64,000 nt of DNA from Adineta steineri (taxonomy: Eukaryota > Rotifera > Eurotatoria > Adinetida > Adinetidae). Below the pieces are notes generated by a model, which worked only from the letters and a program-made list of their open reading frames with translations, had not been told where the DNA came from and did no database searches. This document shows, piece after piece, positions 10,460-24,085 of the stretch; the stretch's first letter is position 1; each line of letters opens with the position of its first letter. The stretch is taken from the NCBI GenBank assembly GCA_905250115.1, contig CAJNOI010000041.1:1-64000 (forward strand), given 5' to 3'. The position numbers were made by a program, and so were the translations under genes.

Positions 10460-10532
10460 GTTCTGTTGGTGTAGCGGTTATCACATCTGCTTAACACGCA
10501 GAAGGTCGCAGGTTCGACACCTGCACAGAACA
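10460..10532 (+). tRNA. tRNA-Val (AAC)
   Basis: Full cloverleaf: acceptor GTTCTGT pairs with ACAGAAC, D arm with the A-box TGGTGTAGCGGTTA, anticodon stem TCTGC/GCAGA enclosing loop TTAACAC with anticodon AAC, T arm GCAGG-TTCGACA-CCTGC (B box GGTTCGACACC), discriminator A. No intron. Confidence 0.95.
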
Positions 10533-10537
10533 TTCTC

Positions 10538-10545
10538 TTTTTTTT
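10538..10545 (+). terminator. Pol III T-run terminator
   Basis: Run of eight T directly after the tRNA-Val 3' end. Confidence 0.7.
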
Positions 10546-13500
10546 CCCGTTCTGCGCTCGACGCTGCTTGTAAATATAATACTCTTCTATACGACGTCCT
10601 GTTTTTTTTCATAAATCAAGTTTAATTAATTCTTTTTGTAGAGAAAAAAATTTGTTTGAAAAGATAAATAATTACACAATCTTTTTTTTGTCTAATAAAG
10701 TTAGAAATATACGAACATATTCTATTTGCTTTTTATAAATATTTAATACTATGCTCTATTTTTATGAAAAACATCCAAACAGAACAATCAAAATTAATAC
10801 AATGCTTTTATATAGCTCGTCTTTTATTTTGAAGAGGAAACTGTTCATCAATATTCTTGTCGACTATAGACATTTATATAAATGAACGGATGCTCATTTT
10901 TCCTTCATCAATTCCTTTTCAACGTTTACGCATGATAATGATATGATAGCTACTTAGTACTAAGTATGTTCGGTTGAAGAGAATTTTCAATTATATTTAT
11001 GTGACCTGGAATAGACAGGAAAATCTCAAAGAATTTATTAGGTAGTTTGTTTTTTATTCAATATGGTATTTATAATATCTAGATTAATAAAATCCATTTT
11101 ACTTACATTTATTTTCCTGACATTTTACATCTACTTGACTTATACTTACGGCAGATTATATTTTGCAATTACAAGCTTGTGTCTATTCCATAAATATTTT
11201 TTACGCTCGTCAGATTTCATCTTCGGTATAATTATTAAATTTTAATTTTATTTTAAAGTAAGTTTTCAAGTGAAAATATGTCATTCCTGTTGATTACCTC
11301 TTTTTTGTACAATGATAAAAATTTTCACATAAAAATAACTTTTTTTTTATAATAATATTGACTAGTACTTAGACCTTTGACACTTTCATATTGAAAAAAA
11401 AATAATTCTTTCCAATGAATCTATATATACATGTCATTTATAGGTTAGAGACTATCGAGAATGGTGAACATTAAGAATATAAATAGTTTTTTTTCTTCTA
11501 TCTGCCATTCTTTTAACTATTTCAATATTGATAAATGAAGATTCATATTATTGATTATAGTTATTATTTTTGAAGAATACTAGTATTATTTTATTTTCTT
11601 TCCCTTCAATAATTCTTTTAATGAACTACCATTGACGTTAATAAAATATTCTGAAGAAATCTTTTTTTTTTCTCTTTTTCTTTTTTCATGTCATATTTTT
11701 AATTATCAATTGGTTTCTTCATCTTCTTTTTTTATACTATCTACTTAGAAAAAGGTACATTAGATAGTGATGTCTTCATTTTCATAATTGCATTGCCACC
11801 CACTTAGCTTAGTTTATGTCTACATTCTTTTTGATGTGCATTTCTTTAGACAGTTATTTATGCAGATAAATAATTTTTCGTATATTTTTCTTTGCTAAGA
11901 ACGTCATTTAGTATAGCAACAAAAGCGAGATTTTCGTTTGTCTTTATACATTTAATAATATCGCCTAGATGAAAATATATTATAGATATATAAAATCAGT
12001 ATTTTATCCAAAGTATATGCAGACATCAGAAAATATTCACATATAAGTAATTGTCATTCGTATCTTAATTCAATAAAATAATGTAAAGATAAATAAACAT
12101 TATCACCCTATTTGCTTAGACCTCGAGTATAATTATTTACATTTTTGCGTTTAAAAAATATATTTTTATCTATCACTAATTAAAGTTTAAAATAATTTGC
12201 TCTATTATTTATTTCATGTGAGCTTTTATAACTAATAATTAGATAGCCGTGAGTTATAAGTATATTGTTTCGATACTGTTATATAAGAAGTTGTATAGAA
12301 TATCCTGTTTATTAATCTATTGTGATATAATTTTATTTTGAATTTATCTTAAATATACGTGGGTGAAAATGCCTCAGTTTATTTCTGCTTTTAATTTCAA
12401 TAGCTAAATTCCATATTATTAGTCTAGAATAATAAATAAAATAATGAAGAGAAAAAAAAAAGTTTATCGATAAGAATAGCATGCATGTCAACGGAAAAGA
12501 GAGAACATTTTTTTTTGATATTATGCTCTAATGAAAACGCATATTCTAATTTCTTTAGCATCTTTTGATATTTACCAAAAAAAAGAGAGATAGACAAGGA
12601 AAAAGAACGAGAATAACAGAAAGGAAGCTTGAGGACGCGCTGTATTATCTTTTGTCATCAGATTACTGTTAACTGAAAAAAGTAGGCTGTCGTGTCCGAA
12701 GGATCTGTCATCGCCAAGAAATATATAAAAAAAAGAAGAATTCTATGAGTTACAGTAGTTTGAAAATGAAAACAAAAATTTCGCACTACATTTATAAACA
12801 TAGAATTAATCTTAACTTATTGTTATTGTGATATTCCCTTTAGAATAAGAAATTTATAATTTACCGATTCTTTCGATTCTATTAATTAGAAAACCCGTTC
12901 TTTTATAAGCTAGATATATAGAGATAATCTTGATACGTTTGCAAAATATCTTGCAGACTTGTTAACAACATTCTTAATCTATTATTGCACGAAATTAATT
13001 GACATGCCAACGTTCGCGTCGGTTCTGGACTTGAGAAATAATTAAGTAATATCGTTGATGTTTACTTGATTATTATAAAGGAAAATGGATAAGGATTTCT
13101 TTAATTATAACTATATACATAGAAGAGGAAAAGGCGTTGTAGTTCAATTCAATGTTGCTTAGATCACTATTCTTTTCCCTTTCTTTTTCTTCTTTTTTGA
13201 CTATAGTTAGCGAATAAATGATATGATGATGATAAGAATGAAAGAGTCAGTAAAAAAGAATAGAAAGAAAAGAAAATCAATCAAAACACAAGACAATAAC
13301 TGAAGTTAGTTGGTTGCTGTTTTTCTTCCTTCCTCTTCAATCACTCATGTTTGTCTTAATGTTGTAATTTGAAATTATGTTGCGTGACCAAGTGATCTAG
13401 TTTGCTAACTACAAATACCTACAAAGATGATGAAGATAAATAAGATATATTCTTTTTTTTTCTTCGTCATTTGTTGTTTCTTGCTAACTTTGTTTTTCTC

Positions 13501-13704
13501 CTTTTTTCTTGCCACTCCATAGTTAATAATCAACTTCTCGAAGATTACTAAGGAATTTTACTATGCACTCATCCATTTTTAGATGTGACCAAGTATAAAG
13601 AACAAGAAATATAGATATATATATATCTCATTATAAATATATTACAAAGACAAGTTTTATAAATTGATCTTCTTCTTTCTTATTTTTTGCTGCCTCCAAC
13701 AAGA
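10546..13704. other. long intergenic region
   Basis: About 3 kb of AT-rich sequence with no supported gene. A 60-codon hydrophobic frame near 11063 is not credible. The last several hundred bases hold pyrimidine-rich tracts and a TATATATATA run (about 13616-13626) upstream of the receptor gene. Confidence 0.5.
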
Positions 13705-15509
13705 ATGTCAGTTCCGTGGTCAACAATTGAAGTTGCATCTGTTTGTTTTTTTATTATTATAATTATCTTATTAACAGTTGGTGGTAATCTTGTTGTTCTC
13801 TTTGCTTTCTATACTGACCCACATCTATTAACACCATCGAATCATTTTCTTTTATCAATGGCTATTGCTGATTTACTTGTAGGTCTTATTGCAATGCCAT
13901 TTCATTCGTAAGTTAACGAAAATAATTTACAAAAAATTCAATAATTGTTTTTTTCATTTGAAATAAATAGATTTGCTCAAATAAAAGGTTCATGGCCATT
14001 CGGTGAATTTTTTTGTAAAATATGGTTAACAATTGATGATGTTGCAACTATGGCTAGTGTTTTATCTATAGTAGCTATAACTATAGAACGTTTTTGGAGT
14101 ATTAATCATAGTGTACATTATCGTCGTCATACAAACAAAACACGTATAAGAATATTTTCTGTATTCATTTGGCTTATACCATTTCTTAATTTTGCACCTG
14201 GTATTTGGCTTCTTAATTCTAATGAAGAAATTCCAGCAACAAATATAACTCGAAAAGCAGAATGTATTGGTGCCTATCATTCACATACTATATATTTAAT
14301 AGTTGCTCAAATAAATTTTTTTGCATGGCCATTAGTTGTTATTATTATACTTAATGCTTTAATTGTTGTTAATCTATATCGACGATCACAACATTTTCCA
14401 ACTTTTAGTCCTCCTGGACAACGAAAAAATAAGACATTAAGTGAAATTAAAGAAGAAAATATCGATGAAGATCAGGAACAACAAGATCAAATGATTGACA
14501 ATGATGAAGTAACATTATCAATAATTAATGATAATAATTATCATATGTTAAAAAGAATGGATTTAGAGGTAAATAATTAATATATTTCTAAAAAAAATCT
14601 AATACGTCCTTAATTGAAAAACTATGTCTCATGAACGAGATTGATAAGAAATTATTCAGTCTATAATAAACATTAGATATTGTTGTTGACATCTAATCTG
14701 GATTGAGAAAATCATTTAGTCAAAAACTTTAATCTGAGATTGTTACTAAAAAAAAAGAGAATAAAGAAATAATGATGTTATTTATTTTTATATTTAATTA
14801 GTTTATATATACATCTAATAAATTATAGGGTAACAATGATGATCATTTTGTAAATATTCCACCACCTATAACAGAAGTCGATGAACAATTGAATGAAGAT
14901 GATATTGTTAATTGTCAAACATTACAAAAAACAATTCCATCATCATCATCGACAGTCGATATAGACACAACACAATCAACATCAAAATTTTATACACGTA
15001 TTAAAAAAGCTTTTTTTACATCATCAGAATCGACATCAGTTGATTATCATACATCAAAAGCAGCACAAACATTTCAAGTTCAGCCACAAAGAAATATGCA
15101 AAAACGTCGTTCAATATTTGCATGGCGTACGAGTTCAATTAATTTATCACCAACAAAAATTAATAATACAGTTACGGGTGAACAACGTACTGTTCGACGT
15201 TTAAGACGAGATAAACGTGCAGCAACATCACTTCTTATACTTGTTCTTGTATTTATGATATTTCTATTACCTTATGTTGTTGTTGTTGTTGCCGGTAATA
15301 TTTCTTCATTAGAAATCTTAAAAGATACAAGTGGACAATTATATTCAGCTGTTTTTTGGCTTTTATGGCTCAATTCAACTGTCAATCCAATTCTCTATCC
15401 ATTTATTCAACCAAAATTCCGTGATGCATATAGAAGAATCTTTCTAAGAATAACAAGACGACGACGCCGACTAGTTTCTCTTATTGCAGACATGCAACGA
15501 GCTAAATAG
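13705..15509 (+). CDS. Rhodopsin-class GPCR, aminergic (histamine/muscarinic-like)
   Basis: Seven-TM receptor; exons 13705-13907, 13971-14568, 14829-15509 give 493 residues. TM1 has GGNLVVLFAFY (GN motif), TM2 SMAIADLLVG (LAxAD equivalent), and the Cys before TM3 is FFCKIW. In TM3, TIDDVATMASVLS places an Asp at the position that binds amine ligands. The G-protein motif is ERF instead of DRY. The third intracellular loop is very long and polar, then TM6 (SLLILVLVFMIFLLPYVVVVV) and TM7 WLLWLNSTVNPILYPFI with an intact NPxxY. The long loop, TM3 Asp and the WLLWLNSTVNPILYP motif point to the histamine/muscarinic side of the aminergic group; ligand unknown. TM6 lacks the usual FxxCWxP. Start chosen at the first ATG in frame. 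One intron (14569-14828) is unusually long for this window. Confidence 0.85.
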
Positions 15510-16164
15510 CTTAATTTATATTTCCATTGAAAATAATAACAATTGAATTAGATTGAAATTATTATGTGTATACACATTGTTCAACTTCATTCAAGTATCT
15601 ATATATAAATAACTTAATTTTTTTTTATTTTGGTAAAATCAGATTTAATAAAAATTAGATTTATTTTTGTTTTGTAGAAATGTAAAAAACTATATTTAAT
15701 ATTTTGTTTTACTTAATAATAAAATAAATAATTGACAATATTGATTATTATACTTCATATTTTAATCAATATTTATTTGGAAAATAAGAAAAGTTTGTAT
15801 TTACTATTAATGTATTGGTTTATTTGTATTGATTAAACTTATAGTTATATAAATAGATCGATTTCAGCTGTTTTTTTAAGATAAAGAACAAAGACGGCAC
15901 TGTAAATACTAATTATAATAGTTTATGATATTGATTAAAGGAATAAATCTTGAGTGAATGATCGTTTTTGAAAATGAGTACGTTTATTTACGATAAATGC
16001 GTTCAAAAAATAACACGATACAAAAACACACACACACTATTATTAATTGTTAAATAAAAGCAAAACACAAAAAAAAAAAGAAAGATCTATAACACTAATC
16101 AAAGGAATAAAAAGAAGATATTTGTTAAAATGTATAAGGTAAAGAATTGTCATTTAGTAGAATT
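15510..16164. other. convergent intergenic region
   Basis: AT-rich, includes a short CA repeat (about 16025-16038). No gene seen. Confidence 0.4.
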
Positions 16165-16586
16165 CTATTTAACTCGTTTGGTACGTTCTTCTGCTGGTGT
16201 TCTACAACCCAATAAATAACATGCAACACTTAGAAGAGCAATAACAAGAAAGAAAGCTAAAATATTCAAATAGTAAATATACATAGGTTTTTTTTGTTGC
16301 TGTTTAACAATTTACCTGAAATTAGAAATTGAATGACAGCCCAAACTGGAAAAAATCCGTTGAGTAAAGCATCAGGATCTGTACGTCCAAAATGATCACG
16401 TGTTAATGAAATTAATTCATCTTTTGTTACTTCTACACCGTGAAGATCAACAGAATAGACTAAAAAACAGATAAATATAATTAAGTAAATAACTATGAAT
16501 ATAAACAAAATAGTTTACTAACCAGTTGTTATGACTGTTGCATAGACTAGAAAAAGTCCAGCTAAAGTTGCAATAAATGAATTCAT
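16165..16586 (-). CDS. Small two-TM membrane protein, unrecognised
   Basis: Three exons on the minus strand assemble in frame. The first begins MNSFIATLAGLFLVYATVITTG, the middle one encodes a soluble stretch YSVDLHGVEVTKDELISLTR and continues to FFPVWAVIQFLIS, and the last encodes AFFLVIALLSVACYLLGC with a short basic tail ending KRVK. The first hydrophobic segment could be a signal anchor; the second runs across the exon 2/3 junction. Intron ends are GTTAGT...TTTTAG and GTAAAT...TTTTAG. I recognise no family. The good splice sites and non-random composition argue that it is a genuine gene. Confidence 0.6.
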
Positions 16587-18022
16587 CGTAGTATTAACTT
16601 ATAGAAGAAGAAACTTGATCTAAAATAGATAAAACGATGTGTAGCAAAATCAGAAGTAAATTTCATAGAAAGTAATATTCATAACGTTACAGTCGAGAGA
16701 AAAATATTATTCTTTTTTTTTTTTAGTTGACTCTGACGATCGTCGTTTACATTGACGGTAAGCAATTGATTCAAGCGTATAGACGAACGCAAAAAAAACC
16801 TCGGAAAAAAAATCTGATATACATTATAATGAGTATAAATCGATGCGAAAAAGACGAAGAATATTTTTCTTTTCTTAATAAAGAAGAGAACGGGCAAAAA
16901 AAAATTTGGCCGATCAAAAGGTATATGCATGAACGTGTTTTGTCATATTCGTAGAGGACACAAAGATATGCATAGATATCAAAATGTTACAATAAATAGA
17001 CAAATGATAAGCAAAGTAGTAATTGAGCATTGAGTATAGAATTATTATAGAAAACACTATTAGATACAGAAATTAGTATTTGATACAAACATTCCTATTT
17101 ATGCGGCAAGGAAAGAAAAAAGGAAAAAAAACGCGGAAGATGACTCTAGTAACCCAGAATGAATTTGTAATTGGTAATTATCATTTGCCATACGTAGTTA
17201 TTTTTCATAGATGGTGCGCGTTAAAAAATTCATTGAGTAGTTTTATGAATGAACTCAAGATACTTGATAAAATTTAGCGAAAAGATTCTATTGATCTTCA
17301 ATCTTTACGCCACAATGACTACATATAATGGTACAGATAAATGTTAGACTGAAGTATCATTAAGATTTGTTCCGGTTCCGATGTTTTATAAATCTACTTT
17401 AGCGTTTACATATTTGTATAAATTTCAGTTTGATATCGTACTGTAGATATGAGAGAAGTGTAGCGTCAGTCTTATTGATTCTATTCAATATAGATTTTCC
17501 TATGCAATTTATGTCATTTTTATCCCAATCATTTCATATAATTAACTGTTTTATTTTCGATATTTATACTTGTATTTTAATCTAATCAACTTTTTATTCA
17601 GTTTCGTATTGACACGATGAGTTTATCTAAATAATGTCAATGATATGGACATTAAAAATCCTTTTTAATTAAATATTTCAAACACCGGACAATAAAAAAA
17701 AGCGTAAAAGCAATTAAAATAAAGCTAAAAACCAATATATGTAGCGAAAATTATCTACAAGTTGTCGTTTATTCATTGTTTGCGTATATATGAATGTTTC
17801 ATTCAAATAAAATCGAAAGTTATCAACCTAGGAAAAAAAATACAATACAAATAAATAAATTATCAATAAAATATGAAAATTAATAGATATTAACAATAAT
17901 TAAAACACAAATAGATTAGCAAAGCTATTTGCTATGTTAGTATATGCATACACAAACATATAGATAGAATTTTTACCGTTCATATTACATTATTCGTTGG
18001 ATAGAAATAAAGAGAGAATAAA
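16587..18022. other. intergenic
   Basis: Holds overlapping short frames on both strands (about 16679-16954 and 17080-17277) without family resemblance. Nothing else recognised. Confidence 0.5.
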
Positions 18023-21000
18023 CTACGTATATGGTTCATCTGGATCCTCATCATAATTGGATATAGGTCTTGGTAATGATGGTGCCCGTTGCTATAAAGC
18101 AAAATTTAAAGCATTAAAAGAAAAAAATATCTATTTAATAATAGAACAGAAACATAAAAACGATGCCAGGTAAAATATAGAGGAAAAAGGATATGTAGGT
18201 CGGGGGGTAATCACTATCACAAATAAAACATTTACATCATTATTTCGAAATATATTCATTTATTTTCGTAGAATAATAATTATGACATATCATTACTATT
18301 TTTTGTTCATTATACATAAGCCATATACTTTACAAAATAACTGCATGCAAACATATACAAATAAGCAGAGCTAAAGACAAGTATATCAAGCAGAAGAAGC
18401 AATTATAACCTTATCACCAAGTGGTGTTAGTATTATGTTGCTCATTATTATTCTGATATAAAAATATATTTGAATAAAATAGATTGATAAAAATATATAA
18501 ACTACACTCACATTAATTTCCTCAGATTTAATTAAACCAATAAGATACGCTTTTAATGAAACTAAACTTGCCATATTTCGTTCATCATTTATTTTTATAT
18601 TCTCTTTTATCTAATATAGGGATTGAAAAAAAATAGAGAGTGATATTTGCAATATAATGACATGCATTGAAGTGCATGAGAGGAAAAGAAGAGTAAACAA
18701 AAAACGAGACATAATCAAATACCTCCTCAACTTCATTTTTTAAATTTTTCTATAGAATGAAATAATAACATAATAAATAAAATCAATTTTTAATAAAATC
18801 TATACATACATAATCAACATCATCCGGTGTTTTGGCTTTTACAATTGGTGGAGCAGCTATAGAACGTTGTGTAGGTACCAAATCTTTACGTAAACGATCC
18901 ATATCATTTTTCCTAAAGAATCCAAATAATAAATAGGATATATAGATATATGTTTTACGTTTTAAAATGTTCATCTTGACAAAATTTCATACATTCTTGT
19001 CGAGTTGCTGATACTTTTTCATTAAGATTAAAAATCTATATTGAAATGAAGTTTACAAAACAAACTAAAACTTCGTTTATTAGTATTATTATACTTCTTG
19101 TGGTAATGTTTCTCGTAGATTCATAAGACGAACCATTTTTTGATCCACATCTCTTCTCCACATATCATTGTCAGTTTGCTTATCACGTATTTGATTTGAT
19201 ATTTGTTGTTCACTCTAAAAACAAAAAGAATCAATTTTGAATTTTTAATTCAAAATAAATGAAAACAAGCAAATCATCTAATATATATAACGATTAAAGC
19301 GAAACAATAAAAATTAATGAATTTTAATTTTAAAAATACTCTCATTTAAACTTACAGTAGCTATACGTTGTGCCATTTGTTCTTCAAGTAAATTCAAATC
19401 AACACGTAAACTATTAACACGTTGCTCGTGTTTAGCAAATGTTTGCGATGAAAGTTCATCATGTTGTTGAATAGCCTTTTGTATATCGTTACGCATCTGA
19501 TACATAGATAAATATATATAGCATATATACGTAAGCAAAGCAGAAAAGGAAGGTATCAAACATAGAGCAGAAATACATGAAGCATACTTTATCATTAAAA
19601 TCACGTTTAACAGAAGCAACATCATCCGTAGTCGGTAATGTAGAAACACGAGTTGTTAAATCACGAACCGCTTGTGCGCCTCCTTTGATTTTATCTTCAT
19701 GTTGTTGAATACGTGCATCTGTAGCTGTATGATGTGTTGTTAAATCGGTGATATGAGTTGATATTGTTTGAATATTTCCTTCAGTTTCACGATGTGAATG
19801 TTCAATTGTATCAAGACGTTTATTTATATTAATTATTTCAGGTTTACTACTCTATAAAAATTCAAAAAACAAAGAGCTATTTAATAAAATTAAAAATTTT
19901 CTTTCATACTAAATCACGAAGATCTGTAATACGTGTATTTATATTATTAATCGATGAATGTATTGTACCAAATTGATAGTTTGCTTTTTCTTCTGTCTTT
20001 GTAATCATCTCAGTCATTTCTTTACTTTGTTGTTTACTAGAATAAAAATATATCTTACAATTTAGACATATTGTATATTTTAAAGTTGGGCTAACCGTGA
20101 TTTTATTTCAGCATCAAGAACTTTTTCAATTTTTCGTCGATTTTCATCTGTTTGTTGTTCAATTAATGTAATACCATCATTTAATTTTCTCAATGATTCA
20201 TTATTTTTTTTTGTTGTTTCCTAAAAAAAACAATGAAAACAAGGATAAATATCTGTATTTTCAATTTTATCTAAGATTAATCAAATTAGTAAATAAGAAA
20301 TATTATAAAATCCAGGATTATTTTGATGAAACACACAATAGAATACCCTAATTTCATTATAGATTTTCGATTGTTCATCATGTGTAACAGTTTTCAACGC
20401 ATCAACTTGTTGTTCTACGTCACCTTGAAGTGTTTGTAATTGTCGTTGACGCTGTTCATTTTCAATTTGATGATTCTGTTTGAATAAGTTTATATATATA
20501 TTTTCTCAGATGAATAATTCTTTTTTTGAAAAAGTTAAAAACAAAATATTATAATGAATACCTTTTCGTTTTCTTTTGTTCTATATTCAAAATCATCACG
20601 TAAACGGTCTAATTTATCGGTGGTTCGTTGTACGGTTTGATTATTAATATCATTCATTTCTTGTCTTAATTTTATTTGTGTTTGCTCAATTTGATTAACA
20701 CTTTCTCGACGCATATTTTCCATTGTTTTAACAATTTCTGTTTGAGTTGAACGGGTTGAATTTAACGAAGATTGAAGATCTGTTAATCTATTCAATACAG
20801 AAATATATTTATATAGAAAAAGAATTGAATTGTTTGTTTTTTTCCTAATACTTCGATGCTAATTGAGTTTCAACTAGACGACGATCTTCTCGTTCAAAAT
20901 CTAAACGTGTTTTTATATCATTGAATGAATCTCGATATTCATTCATTCTAAATTAGATTAAATAAAGATTTATATTTGATTTCAAATATCAATACTTTTG

Positions 21001-22154
21001 TTCAGTTGCTGTTCGAAATCCATTAAAAAGAAGATCACCAGCATTAACTATTTCTTGTTGTTTGCGTATAAGCTCATTCTAAATAGAAAATTCTTAGAGG
21101 ATGTATTCACGGTATACTCGAATGATGATTTCATAAAAAAACTACTTACTGCTAATCGTTGATCATCTTCTAATTTTCTTGTTTTTTGTTTAACTTCATT
21201 CGTTAATATATTTAAATTAGCTGATTCAAGTTCTAAACGACTGCGTATAGAACGAATTTCATCGCTAATATTTAATTGTGATTTTTCTAATTGTTCTCGT
21301 TGAACGTTCGTTTCATCGAGTTGTCTTCGAATTCCTTCGACACTGAATAAAATCAATTTATTTATATATATATATGGAAAATCAATATATATCATACCTA
21401 ACAGATTGATGATCTCGTCGAAGAAAAGTATCTTTTTGAATTGATATAAGTTGTTGTTCAAGTCCTCGAAGACTTGCATTTGCTGTTAATGATGCTTGAT
21501 GTTCATCATTATGTGTATATTCATTTCGTTTAATACGTGATGTTAATTGAAGAATAACATCATTTTGAATACGTATATTATTCTCTATTTGTTGACGAGA
21601 CAAACGTTCTTCTTGAAGAACTGTTTGACTTTGACGTATCTAAATAATTAAGTATTCATAAGTATTTTAATAATTAATTTCAACAAACAAATTTACAGCA
21701 TTAAATAATTCAGTTTGTAAACGAATAATTTCTTCAAGTAAAGCACGATTAGAGATTTCAGTCATTTGTACACGACTTTCTAATTGTTTTACTTTATATA
21801 AAGATTGATTTAGCGAATCATCAAATCTTAAGATGAATATATATATAGAATAGAATTTAATTATAGATAAAAAATTAATTACATCTGTGGTTGAAGACCA
21901 GTTCGTAAAGGAAATAATGGTGGATTTGGTATCGATTGAATATTAATGGGCGGTAACATTGTTGGAGGAAAACGTGAATCAACAGGTATAAGTTGTGCTG
22001 TTGCTGGTGTTGGGATATTAGATGGCTGAGGTCTAAATTAAAATCGAGAAAAACTTGTATAATTAGATAAATATAATATCTCTTACGATCGAGGCAATTC
22101 AGGTAATAAGGGACCTCCTCCTCCTCCTCCTAGAAATCGCCGTTGTGTATCCAT
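18023..22154 (-). CDS. Long coiled-coil protein, many short exons
   Basis: Minus-strand gene starting MDTQRRFLGGGGGG and ending YDEDPDEPYT plus stop. After a Pro-rich N-terminal region, nearly all exons encode Glu/Gln/Arg/Leu-rich heptad sequence, for example EERLSRQQIENNIRIQNDVI, RSIRSRLELESANLNILTNE and IEQTQIKLRQEMNDINNQTV, so a long parallel coiled coil is expected, probably cytoskeletal or ciliary. A 5' UTR intron seems present (donor GTAAGT at about 22231, acceptor at about 22171). An extra short exon near 18410-18460 between the last two exons could give an alternative C-terminus. No confident orthologue: FAM81- or CCDC154-type proteins are possible matches in style only. Most introns are 50-80 nt; the last ones are longer. 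Confidence 0.75.
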
Positions 22155-23308
22155 TAATTTATTAATTATCTAAATTAAAAGAGATTTTTTTATCACTTGC
22201 ATATTACTAAATATAGTATACAAGATCACTTACGATCGAACCACTTCAGATATAGGGGCTCTTGACACTAACGATGATGTTATAGAGAATTAGTCCTTGT
22301 GCAACGATTTCATGGTCTGAATGAAAAGCGTTGCTGGGAGTCGACCTCTTTGTCTTCCCCTTAGTAACACATAAATATTTTTTTATCGGTGAATGAAAGG
22401 AGAGTAACTACACCTTGAACCAATCAATCGTGTGATGATTCATTAGAAAATGGATTTCAGAACACAGAAAAAAAAACTCAATTAAAGCAATAAGAATTCT
22501 TCTTAAATAATTTATTATTTGATAAAGAGAAAATAATGCTAATACTATTGTTATTAATAAATAGACAAAAAAAATCTATACCAATTTCTTGATTTTATGC
22601 TTTTGCTGACATAATCTATACATTATAATATAATTTTTAAGACAGATGGATTTTCCACTGATGATGATAAGAGAAATAAAATTGTGTTTTTAACATATAC
22701 TAATTTTCATAAAAAAAATATCCTGTAGATAACAAGAAGAACAAAAACAATGTTTTTTCTTGTTTGTAAATTTGTCATGCAAGTTAATTCTTGAAAATAG
22801 GATTATTCTATATTGCATTGAATTTATATTCTTTCTATCATTCTAATTCTCAAACTTATGCATTAAGAAAATGCTAATAACTGTTCGTTGTTATGTATAG
22901 TATTATTATATCTTGAAAAAATATACAGAAGTTGATTTTGCTTATCTTTCTTTGCTATATAATCGTATTAAAATATTTCACTTGTCAAAAAACGAATTAA
23001 AACAATTTCATCGTCTGTACAAAAAGACATGTTAATCATATTGTTTTTATTTATGCACTCCGTGTCAGATATATTATCACAAATGTATAATAAGATAAAA
23101 CTATTCATCTCATCAATGTTTTTTAAAGAGAAATGTTTAAAAAAAAATTATTTATTTTTATGACATATTATATAGTTTCGATTTTTTATGAAGTGTTAGG
23201 TTTAGAAATTTCTTCATTACGGACATTAGTTTGTAATTACTTCATCATAGAGTTACTTGCGCTTTCTATGGAGAACAGAACGGAAGAAAAAGAAAGAAAA
23301 AGATACTT
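22155..23308. other. intergenic with 5' UTR of the coiled-coil gene
   Basis: A likely non-coding first exon of the coiled-coil gene lies just above 22231. The remainder is AT-rich without genes. Confidence 0.4.
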
Positions 23309-23391
23309 TGCCAGGGATGGGGATCGAACCCATGCTCACTATTGTGAATTGGATCTTAAGTCCAACGCCTTAACCACTCGGCCACCCTGGC
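23309..23391 (-). tRNA. tRNA-Leu (UAA)
   Basis: Minus-strand sequence folds as a class II tRNA: acceptor GCCAGGG/CCCTGGC, D arm GCCGAGTGGTTAAGGC, anticodon loop CTTAAGA with anticodon TAA, a long variable arm (about 23336-23349), T arm with GGTTCGATCC, discriminator A. Closely resembles animal tRNA-Leu-UAA. An unrelated plus-strand frame crosses it and is not coding. Confidence 0.93.
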
Positions 23392-24085
23392 ACGACCTTC
23401 TATGTTATAAATAACAAACATAATCTGTTACAAAATATTTCTTTGTTCAACAAAACGACGATCTTATATATTATCCGAAGTAGTTTCAAAATGAATTTTA
23501 TTACAATCTGGTACATGATTTCAACATATAAAATAATAAACAAGATTCACTGGTTAATAAAAAATTCATGCATAAAAATAGAACATGTTATCGATTTCCT
23601 TGGCTTATTTCTCTAGAGATAAAAATAATATTAATGAAGCATGTTATCATTTATTAAACTATCTTATACATATATTCATGTATCACCCAGGCGAAATTAC
23701 ACCACTGCGTATTTGTTATTATACGTAATATTTAAATAATGTTTAAATGTAAGTAAAAGGAAACTTAAAACAAGATGATGATTCATTTCTATTCAATCTA
23801 TATAAAATGCATTGTTTTAATCAATTCAACTTTTGAACAAGCCAGTCATGTTTTTGCTTGAAAAATAACAGCTTGAACTACAATTAGTTGTTTTTATTGT
23901 TGATGATATATTACTTTTTCTTGTTGTTAAGTGGAAAAGAAAAAGCTTTTAAAATAATATATTTACTGAGAGAAAAAGAAAAGTTTTTCCCGTATTTTAT
24001 TTTTTTAATTTATTTTTTCTTCTTCTAAAAAATGGAATATATAATAAAAGGAAATGGAAAATAAGAGCATACTTCATTTTAAAAA
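23392..24085. other. intergenic
   Basis: AT-rich; AAGTTTTTCCCG and poly-T tracts before the next gene but no clear elements. Confidence 0.4.

Noticed and set aside
11063..11245. 60-codon hydrophobic frame
   Set aside because: Hydrophobicity follows from T-rich DNA; no promoter, homology or exon context.
16679..16954. Overlapping frames on both strands
   Set aside because: Mutually antisense, Lys/Phe-rich low-complexity products; neither resembles a protein family.
17080..17277. 65-codon plus-strand frame
   Set aside because: Starts from a non-ATG codon, no family features, no introns or neighbours supporting it.
18410..18460. Extra exon in the coiled-coil gene
   Set aside because: Has splice-like ends but leads to an early stop (NNNEQHNTNTTW) and is not needed, since the flanking exons join in phase 0; kept only as a possible alternative.
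23133..23414. 93-codon frame crossing the tRNA-Leu gene
   Set aside because: Its apparently complex C-terminal part (RDGDRTHAHYCELDL) is simply translation of the antisense tRNA.
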